A stretch of 64,000 bases of DNA from contig NZ_AP027081.1 in NCBI RefSeq assembly GCF_030295425.1, forward strand, positions 3,765,001 to 3,829,000, given 5' to 3'. This document shows positions 56,292-64,000 of the stretch, piece after piece. The translations under genes were made by a program, and so were the position numbers. The notes beneath the pieces are model-generated. The model was not told where the DNA came from, searched no databases, and saw only the letters and a program-made list of their open reading frames with translations. Numbering within the stretch: position 1 is the first letter of the stretch; every line of letters begins with the position of its first letter. Source of the stretch: Mesoterricola sediminis (GTDB lineage: Bacteria > Acidobacteriota > Holophagae > Holophagales > Holophagaceae).

Positions 56292-58655
<2,364 letters not shown>

Positions 58656-58667
58656 CAGGCAGATCGG

Positions 58668-58695
58668 ATCACCGGAACGATCGCGTTCCGGTGAT
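58668..58695. terminator. 12-bp perfect hairpin between convergent serS and SDR genes
   Basis: ATCACCGGAACG (58668-58679) pairs exactly with CGTTCCGGTGAT (58684-58695) around ATCG. It lies between two convergent genes and likely terminates from both sides, although no T-run is present. Confidence 0.6.
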
Positions 58696-58717
58696 GCGAT
58701 CCACCTGCACGAGAAAG

Positions 58718-59584
58718 CTACCCGAGGACCTGGAGCGGCGTCCCGCTCGCCTCCAGGACGGCGTCGGGCAGGAAGAAGTCCGCCACCAGGACGGCGGAGG
58801 GATCCACGGCGTAGGGGGAGAAGTCGGTCACGCCGGCCTCGCGGAGGACGAGCTCGTCGATGAAGAAGTTGCCGGTGCAGGCGCGGGCGTCCCGGTCCAG
58901 GATCAGGGCGGCCGCGTCGGCGACGATCTCCGGGCGCCGGCTCGCCCGGGACAGGGCGTCGCCGCCCAGGAGGTTGCGCACGGCGGCGGTGTCGATGGTG
59001 GTGAGGGGCCACAGGCTGTTGACGGCCACGCCGTCCGGCCTGAACTCCTCCGCCATGCCCAGGGTGCAGAGGCTCATGCCGAACTTGGCCAGGGTGTAGG
59101 CCACGTGAGGGGCGAACCACTTGGGCCGCAGGTCCAGGGGCGGGCTCAGGGTCAGGATGTGGGGATTGGCGGCCTTCCGCAGGTGGGGCAGGCAGGCCTT
59201 GGCGCAGAGGAAGGTGCCCCTGGCGTTCACCTGGTGCATGAGGTCCCACCGCTTCAGGTCGGTGCCCTCGGTGCCGGCCAGGGAGATGGCGCTGGCGTTG
59301 TTCACGAGGATGTCCAGCCCCCCGAAGGTGGCGACGGTGGCGGCGACGGCCGCCAGGACCTGCTCCTCGCTGCGCACGTCCCCCACCCAGGGCAGGGCCC
59401 GGCCGCCGGCGGCCTCCACCTCCGCGGCCGCGGAGGCGACGGTGCCCGGCAGGCGGGGATGGGGCGCCGCGGTCTTCCCGAAGACGGTCACGTTGGCCCC
59501 CTCCCGCGCCGCGCGCAGGGCGATGGCCAGCCCGATGCCCCGGGTCGCCCCGGTGATGAACAACGTCTTGCCCGCCAGCCCCAT
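58718..59584 (-). CDS. short-chain dehydrogenase/reductase, HSDL2-like
   Basis: The 288-residue protein is a classical SDR with the NAD(P)-binding FITGATRGIGLAIALRAAREG, ILVNNASAISLAGT and the active-site HVAYTLAKFGMSLC (Tyr-x-x-x-Lys). A Ser is present at LTLSPPLDLRP. The LSPPLDLRPKWFAPH segment, with Pro-Pro after Ser, resembles HSDL2-type proteins, and the late SRRPEIVADAAALILDRD fits this too. The substrate is unknown. It ends convergently with serS. Confidence 0.85.
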   Translation of the reverse strand: MGLAGKTLFITGATRGIGLAIALRAAREGANVTVFGKTAAPHPRLPGTVASAAAEVEAAGGRALPWVGDVRSEEQVLAAVAATVATFGGLDILVNNASAISLAGTEGTDLKRWDLMHQVNARGTFLCAKACLPHLRKAANPHILTLSPPLDLRPKWFAPHVAYTLAKFGMSLCTLGMAEEFRPDGVAVNSLWPLTTIDTAAVRNLLGGDALSRASRRPEIVADAAALILDRDARACTGNFFIDELVLREAGVTDFSPYAVDPSAVLVADFFLPDAVLEASGTPLQVLG

Positions 59585-59714
59585 GCCCCGCCCTCCCGCC
59601 GAAGTGCCCCGAGTATGCCGCGCCCGGGCCTCCCGCGCCAGGAAAGCTCCCCGTACGCGAGGTCCCCGGTCCCCGCGGCGCGCCGCGAAGACCGGGGATC
59701 GGCCCGGGGGAACC

Positions 59715-61643
59715 CTACTCGAAGTCGGGCAGGGTGTCGGGCATATCGCCCTGGGCGCGCCGGATGGCCTCCTCGTTGCGCCAGATGCCGTTGAAGCGCC
59801 CGTAGAGGGAGCTGAAGCCGGGGTGCAGGCGGCCTTCCTGGCTCAGGGTCACCAGCTCGGCGGTCAGGAGCTTCTCGGCGACCTGGGTCTGGAGCTGGGT
59901 GACGAGGGTGCGGCGGCCCTCGAAGGTGAGGGGCTCGGCGGGGGTCCGGGCCTTGATGCGGGCCATCCACACCTTGCCATCGGGAGACCAGAGGGGCTGG
60001 GTGGTCTTGCCGGCGGGGGTGTCCAGCAGCGCCTTGCGGATGGCGGGGTGCTGGCCCAGCTCGCCCAGGGTGGCGATGGTCACGTCGGTCTTGGTCTCGG
60101 GGGTGCCGAGGGCGGCCAGGTCGGCGCCGGCTTTCTGGGCCTTGGCCATGGCGGCGGTGCGGGCCTCATCCTGCTTCCAGCCTTCCAGCACCCGGCCCCG
60201 GATCTCGGCGAGGGGCGGCACGGCGACGGGGCGCTCCTCCTTCACCCGGTAGACCACGTAGGCCATGCCGGCGAGGCGGACCTTGGACACCTGGCCCACC
60301 TCGAGGCGGAAGGCCTCGGGGGCGAGGAACTGGCTGCCGGGCATCCCATCGATGCCCATGCTGTCTTCGATGGTGAAGGGCTTGGAGGTCTGGACCTTCA
60401 GGCCGAGGTTGCGGGCGGGGGCGGCCAGGTCGCCACGCTCACCGGCGCGCTTGCGCAGCTGCTCGAGCTTGTCCTTGGCCTTGGTGGCGAAGGCCTCGCG
60501 CTCCATCTGGGCGCGCAGCTCCTCCTTGACCTCGTCGAAGGGCTTCTCGCGGCGGCCCTCGAGCTTGATGAGGTGGTAGCCGAACTGGCTCTTCACGGGC
60601 TGGCTGATCTCGCCTTCCTTGAGGGAGGCGGCCGCCGCGGAGAAGGCCTTGTCCATGCGGCCGGGGTTGAACCACCCGAGGTCGCCGCCCTTGCCCTTGG
60701 CGCTGGGGTCCTCGCTGCTGGCTTCGGCGGCCTTGGCGAAATCCAGGCCCGCGACGATCTTGGCGCGGAGGTCCTGGGCCTTCTTGAAGGCCTCGGCGGC
60801 CTGGGCCTCGCCCTGCACCATGAAGAGGATGTGCCGGGCCTTCAGCTCGGTGTACTGGGCCTTGCGGGTCTCATAGAGGGCCTTGACCTTGGCGTCGTCC
60901 ACGGGGGTGAGGCCGAGGGCGGCCTGGTCCACGGAGACATAGTCGATGACGCGGCGGGGGCCCACCTGGAAGCGGGCGCCGGAGGCCTTGAGGAAGGCCT
61001 CGAGCCGGGCGTCGCCGGGATCCTGGACCTGGGACGGATCGGGGGCGAGGGTCACGGCCTCGAAGGTGATCTTCTCGGCCCGGACCCGGTGCTCGAGGTC
61101 GACCCAGGCCTGGTCCACGGGCACGCGGCTCGCGGCCTGGGCCACCAGCTTGGAGAGGCTCAGGTCGCTGGCCACCTCCTGCTCCCACTGCTTGAGGGAG
61201 GTGCCGTTCTCGCGCAGGATGCCGTTGATCTCGGAGGTCTCGCGCAGCTGGCCGTTCTCGGCCAGGAAGAGGGGGATGCTCTTGAGGCGGGCCTCGAGGG
61301 CGGCGCGGATCTCCGCGTCGGTCACGACGATGCCGTGCCGGTCGGCCAGCTCGTGCCGCAGCTCGCGCTGAATGAGTGATTCAAGCGCCTGGTCCTGGAG
61401 CATGGGCAGCCGGGATTCGATGTTGGCGTTGCGGCCCAGGCTCTTGATGTACTGGGCGATCAGCTGGTCGATGTCCCGCCGCAGCACGTCCCGCCCGTAG
61501 ACGCGGGCCATGACGTTGTCCGGCGCCGCCGCGCCGCCGCCGCTGGGCGCGAGGTAGGCCACCAGGCCCAGCAGAACGACCATCATGACCACGGCCATGG
61601 GCGTCTGGTTGCCTTTGAAGACTTGGCGGAAATTGCGAAGCAT
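59715..61643 (-). CDS. PpiD/SurA-like membrane-anchored peptidyl-prolyl isomerase
   Basis: The 642-residue protein has a short basic N-tail and one span (about 15-32, MAVVMMVVLLGLVAYLA) followed by a SurA-N-type chaperone region (about 40-230: VLRRDIDQLIAQYIKSLGRN). A parvulin domain (about 265-365) has KARHILFMVQGEAQAAEAF, KGGDLGWFNPGRM and GEISQPVKSQFGYHLIKLEG, and a second less conserved region follows to the C-terminus. It assists folding of exported proteins, as PpiD does in E. coli. It is divergent from def with about 90 bases between. Confidence 0.88.
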   Translation of the reverse strand: MLRNFRQVFKGNQTPMAVVMMVVLLGLVAYLAPSGGGAAAPDNVMARVYGRDVLRRDIDQLIAQYIKSLGRNANIESRLPMLQDQALESLIQRELRHELADRHGIVVTDAEIRAALEARLKSIPLFLAENGQLRETSEINGILRENGTSLKQWEQEVASDLSLSKLVAQAASRVPVDQAWVDLEHRVRAEKITFEAVTLAPDPSQVQDPGDARLEAFLKASGARFQVGPRRVIDYVSVDQAALGLTPVDDAKVKALYETRKAQYTELKARHILFMVQGEAQAAEAFKKAQDLRAKIVAGLDFAKAAEASSEDPSAKGKGGDLGWFNPGRMDKAFSAAAASLKEGEISQPVKSQFGYHLIKLEGRREKPFDEVKEELRAQMEREAFATKAKDKLEQLRKRAGERGDLAAPARNLGLKVQTSKPFTIEDSMGIDGMPGSQFLAPEAFRLEVGQVSKVRLAGMAYVVYRVKEERPVAVPPLAEIRGRVLEGWKQDEARTAAMAKAQKAGADLAALGTPETKTDVTIATLGELGQHPAIRKALLDTPAGKTTQPLWSPDGKVWMARIKARTPAEPLTFEGRRTLVTQLQTQVAEKLLTAELVTLSQEGRLHPGFSSLYGRFNGIWRNEEAIRRAQGDMPDTLPDFE

Positions 61644-61684
61644 GGGTTCTCCAGGGTCGGGGACGATCGGCCAGATCTTCTAGG

Positions 61685-61714
61685 TTATCAAAGGAATGCC
61701 CTTTGTCCTAAACT
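61685..61714 (+). promoter_or_regulatory. candidate promoter of def-fmt
   Basis: TTATCA (61685-61690) and TAAACT (61709-61714) are 18 bases apart, giving a very short leader to the ATG at 61732. GGGGGA at 61723-61728 is the ribosome site. Matching by eye only. Confidence 0.4.
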
Positions 61715-61731
61715 GATTGACCGGGGGATTC

Positions 61732-62232
61732 ATGGCAGTCCGAAACGTCTTGACCTGGGGGGATCCCCGACTGAAGCAGAACTCCGAGGACGTGGGCGAC
61801 TGGACGCCCGAGTTGGAGACCCTCGTCCAGGACCTGTTCGACACCTCGTACGCGGAGGAGGGGGTCGGGATCGCCGCGCCCCAGGTGGGCGTGAATCTCA
61901 ACATCGCCGTCATCGACACCTCCTGCGGCCAGGATCCCGCCGCCCGCATCGTGCTCATCAACCCCGAGGTCCTCCGCGGGGAGGGCACCCAGCGGGGCCC
62001 CGAGGGCTGCCTGTCCATCCCCGGCATCCACGAGATCCTGGAGCGCCCCCGGAAGGTCTGGGTGAAGACCCGGACCCGGGAGGGCGCCTGGGAGGAGCTG
62101 GAGGGGGAGGACCTCCTGGCCCGGGCCTTCTGCCACGAGATCGACCACCTGCGCGGCCGGCTGTTCGTCGAATACTTCGGCCCCGTCAAGCGCCAGATCA
62201 TCCAGCGCAAGTACAGCAAGTCGAGGGCCTGA
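61732..62232 (+). CDS. def: peptide deformylase
   Basis: The enzyme removes the formyl group from the first Met of nascent proteins. The 166-residue protein has the three motifs GVGIAAPQ (44-51), EGCLS (91-95, metal Cys93) and HEIDH (135-139). Start ATG at 61732 has GGGGGA five bases before it. The stop shares one base with the fmt start (TGATG), so formylation and deformylation enzymes are co-translated, the classical def-fmt pair. Confidence 0.96.
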   Translation: MAVRNVLTWGDPRLKQNSEDVGDWTPELETLVQDLFDTSYAEEGVGIAAPQVGVNLNIAVIDTSCGQDPAARIVLINPEVLRGEGTQRGPEGCLSIPGIHEILERPRKVWVKTRTREGAWEELEGEDLLARAFCHEIDHLRGRLFVEYFGPVKRQIIQRKYSKSRA

Positions 62233-63164
62233 TGGTCCGCATCGCCTTCCTGGGGACCCCGGCGGCGGCGGTGCCCGTCCTGCGCGCGCTGGCCGGGGCG
62301 CGGGAGGTGGCCGCCGTCTTCTGCAATCCCGACCGGCCCCAGGGCCGGGGCCGGCACCTGGAGGCCCCGCCGGTGAAGCAGGCCGCGCTGGCCCTGGGCC
62401 TGCCGGTCCACCAGCCCCTCTCCTGGAAGGCCCCGGAGACCCGGACGGCCTGGGAGGCCCTGTCCATCGACCTGGCCATCGTCGTCGCCTACGGCCACAT
62501 CCTCCCCCGCTGGATGCTGGACGGCTGTCAGCTCGGCGCCTGGAACCTCCACTTCTCCCTCCTCCCCCGCTGGCGGGGGGCCGCCCCCGTGAACCACGCC
62601 ATCCTGGCCGGGGACCCGGAGACCGGCGTGGGCCTCATGGCCATCACCCCCGGCCTGGACGAGGGCCCCATCCTGGCCGAGGCCCGGCGCCCCATCACGC
62701 TGCGCGACACCGCCGAGGACCTCCTGCCGGCCCTGGCGGAGGATGCCGCCGGGCTGCTACTCGCCCACCTGCCCGCCCTGGCGGCGGGGACCGCCCGGCC
62801 CACCCCCCAGGCCGGTGAACCCACCTTCGCCACCAAGCTCCACAAGGGCCTGGCCCCCCTGGACCCGGGGCGCCCCGCCCTGGACCTGCACCGCCAGGTG
62901 CGGGCCCTGGCGCCCTGGCCCGGCACCGAGCTGGACCTGGAGGGGACGCCCCTGAAGGTCTGCGCGGTGGGGGACCTGCGTCCCGACGGCGCGCGGCCCG
63001 GCACCCTGGCCTGGGGCCGGGACGGCGCCTGGCTCACGGCGGGCGACGGCCAGGCCCTGGAGCTGATCCGCCTCCAGCGCCCCGGCAAGCCGGTCCAGCC
63101 CGCCCTCCAGGCCCTCCAGCCCCTGGGATCCCAGGGGACCCGCCTCATCCCGCGAAGGGCTTGA
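62232..63164 (+). CDS. fmt: methionyl-tRNA formyltransferase
   Basis: The enzyme formylates initiator Met-tRNA with 10-formyl-THF. The 310-residue protein has RIAFLGTPAAAVPVLRALA, the catalytic NLHFSLLPRWRGAAPVNHAIL with the Asn/His, and the substrate loop VGLMAITPGLDEGPIL. A C-terminal tRNA-binding domain ends it. It overlaps def by one base and overlaps the end of the convergent pterin dehydratase gene by 20 bases tail to tail. Confidence 0.95.
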   Translation: MVRIAFLGTPAAAVPVLRALAGAREVAAVFCNPDRPQGRGRHLEAPPVKQAALALGLPVHQPLSWKAPETRTAWEALSIDLAIVVAYGHILPRWMLDGCQLGAWNLHFSLLPRWRGAAPVNHAILAGDPETGVGLMAITPGLDEGPILAEARRPITLRDTAEDLLPALAEDAAGLLLAHLPALAAGTARPTPQAGEPTFATKLHKGLAPLDPGRPALDLHRQVRALAPWPGTELDLEGTPLKVCAVGDLRPDGARPGTLAWGRDGAWLTAGDGQALELIRLQRPGKPVQPALQALQPLGSQGTRLIPRRA

Positions 63165-63390
63165 TCGCCTCGTCAATGCGGGCGGCCAGGGTCCGGTCCT
63201 TGTCCGTCAGGCCCCCCGCGTCATGGGTGGTGAGCCGGATGCGCACGTAGCCCCACCCGAAGGCCACGTCGGGATGATGGTTGAGGGCCTCGGCCGGGGC
63301 CACGAGGCGGCTCACCAGGTTGAAGGCCGACAGGAAGTCCGGGGTCCGGATCTCCCGCTCCAGGGCGTTGTCCTTCTCGATCCAGGTCAT
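63145..63390 (-). CDS. phhB: 4a-hydroxytetrahydrobiopterin dehydratase
   Basis: The enzyme regenerates the pterin cofactor of aromatic amino acid hydroxylases (PCD/DCoH). The 81-residue protein (ATG at 63390) has EALNHHPDVAFGWGYVRI with the two catalytic His38-His39, RLTTHDAGGLTDKDRTLAAR, and a short C-terminus. The length is a little below the usual 95-110 residues. Its start overlaps the upstream gene stop by four bases (ATGA), so it is coupled to the partial hydroxylase-like gene. Its 3' end overlaps fmt. Confidence 0.88.
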   Translation of the reverse strand: MTWIEKDNALEREIRTPDFLSAFNLVSRLVAPAEALNHHPDVAFGWGYVRIRLTTHDAGGLTDKDRTLAARIDEAIKPFAG

Positions 63391-64000
63391 GGTCGCTCCA
63401 CGCAACGGGGCCCCGCCGCGGCGCCCACCTTCTCCTGTGGCGCGCCCGAGGGGCGAAGTTCCGCCACTTCCTCCGCCAGGAGCCACTCGCCGGGCCACGC
63501 CTCGAGGGCCGCCTGGATGGCGTTCAGGCGGGCCGGCTCGACCCGGCCCGCGGCGCGCAGGTCCCGCACCTCCTGGTACAGGGCGGCCAGGGCCGGATCC
63601 AGGGCCCGCCGCCGCCGGTCCCGGGCCCGCCGCTCGGCGTCCGCCTCCCCGGGGTCCTGGCCGAAGCGCCGGTCCCAGGCCTCCGGGTCCGCGGGGCCGC
63701 CGGCCACCGAGACCACGGCGTCCGCCGTGAACAGCAGGGCCTCGGCGGGCAGCTCCAGGTCCCGCCCTCCGGCCCAGCCCTCCAGGTCCAGCACCTCGCC
63801 GCCCTCCAGGCGGAGCCCCGAGAGCTCGACGCCGCCGGGGGTCTCCAGGCGGAAGTCCCCGACCCGGGGGGGGTCCCCCGCGTCCAGGAGCACGACGGCG
63901 TGGCCCGGCCAGGGCTCGCCCTGGGCCCGGCCCCGCACGGCGACCTGGACGGGTCCGGCCAGGACGGCCAGTCCCGGCTCCACGGCCACCACCCGGCCGC
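63387..64000 (-). CDS. C-terminal part of a gene coupled to the pterin dehydratase, possibly an aromatic amino acid hydroxylase
   Basis: The frame is open to the last base, so the 5' end lies outside the window; a GTG at 63992 is not a reliable start. The visible 200-odd residues comprise a beta-rich segment and a charged helical tail: WDRRFGQDPGEADAERRAR and LDPALAALYQEVRDLRAAG, then LNAIQAALEAWPGEWLLAEE. No iron-binding motif is in view. The ATGA coupling to the pterin dehydratase suggests the C-terminal extension of a pterin-dependent phenylalanine/aromatic hydroxylase, as in some bacterial long-form enzymes. This is inferred mainly from context. Confidence 0.45.
   Translation of the reverse strand, partial: GRVVAVEPGLAVLAGPVQVAVRGRAQGEPWPGHAVVLLDAGDPPRVGDFRLETPGGVELSGLRLEGGEVLDLEGWAGGRDLELPAEALLFTADAVVSVAGGPADPEAWDRRFGQDPGEADAERRARDRRRRALDPALAALYQEVRDLRAAGRVEPARLNAIQAALEAWPGEWLLAEEVAELRPSGAPQEKVGAAAGPRCVERP

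Overview
The window is about 64 kb of GC-rich bacterial chromosome, densely coding on both strands. Most operons have stop/start overlaps of the ATGA, GTGA or TGATG type. The gene content suggests a Gram-negative, metal-respiring member of the Acidobacteriota, class Holophagae (Geothrix/Holophaga/Mesoterricola-like). The reasons are a porin plus multiheme cytochrome cluster, a large Oar-like TonB-dependent receptor with a carboxypeptidase-regulatory-like N-terminus, LolCD-type and Lnt lipoprotein machinery, and very high GC. This taxonomic call is an inference from content; no rRNA gene is present in the window.

Layout. 1-2.8 kb: a beta-propeller protein cut by the window edge, a DinB-like protein and a small secreted protein with a 36-residue membrane partner. 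2.8-5.3 kb: a patch of visibly lower GC. It holds a secreted orphan protein and a GIY-YIG nuclease-like gene paired with a MbcA/ParS/Xre-type antitoxin-like gene, behind a striking repeat block. The patch abuts the 3' end of the tmRNA gene (ssrA, 5342-5724, minus). 5.8-11.2 kb: gmk, an S41 C-terminal processing protease, a LolC/E-type permease, a DEDDh exonuclease, a LolD-type ATPase and a SemiSWEET. 11.3-14.8 kb: a BACON-repeat/beta-propeller lipoprotein and a DUF3667-like protein. 14.8-19.9 kb: ruvX, ogt, and the cell-wall/division run murB-ftsQ-ftsA-ftsZ.

19.9-24 kb (minus) is a five-gene, fully overlapping operon. Its order is a PqqD-like gene, then siaA (PP2C phosphatase receptor), siaB (kinase), siaC (phospho-target) and siaD (diguanylate cyclase). 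This is a SiaABCD c-di-GMP switch with an extra RRE-like protein at its head. It is followed by an OPT transporter, a TrmH-type methyltransferase, lnt, a Crp/Fnr regulator and an Rrf2-type putative Fe-S regulator.

29.8-35.9 kb (minus) is an extracellular electron-transfer locus. In transcription order it encodes an outer-membrane beta-barrel, a five-heme cytochrome, a five-heme lipoprotein with a sixth atypical motif, and a decaheme OmcA/MtrC-type lipoprotein on a collagen-like Gly-X-Y stalk. A small secreted helix-hairpin-helix protein follows. A promoter-like sequence and a perfect 12-bp palindrome precede it.

36-64 kb: rlmH, a lipoprotein, glutamate dehydrogenase, a CPBP-like membrane protein, an unusual PEP/pyruvate-dikinase ATP-grasp protein, guanine deaminase, an Aag-type DNA glycosylase, and a MacAB-like efflux operon (adaptor, ATPase, two permeases). 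Then come a PadR/HAAS pair, rpmE, prfA, the TonB receptor, a lone MoxR ATPase, asparaginase, serS, an SDR oxidoreductase, a PpiD/SurA-like chaperone, def-fmt, a pterin dehydratase, and the C-terminal part of what may be an aromatic amino acid hydroxylase, cut by the window end.

The best candidates for something not yet described are the PqqD-SiaABCD operon, the GIY-YIG/MbcA-type pair with its repeat block beside ssrA, and the porin-cytochrome locus with a collagen-stalk decaheme protein. No CRISPR array, complete insertion sequence, phage gene, rRNA or tRNA was recognised.
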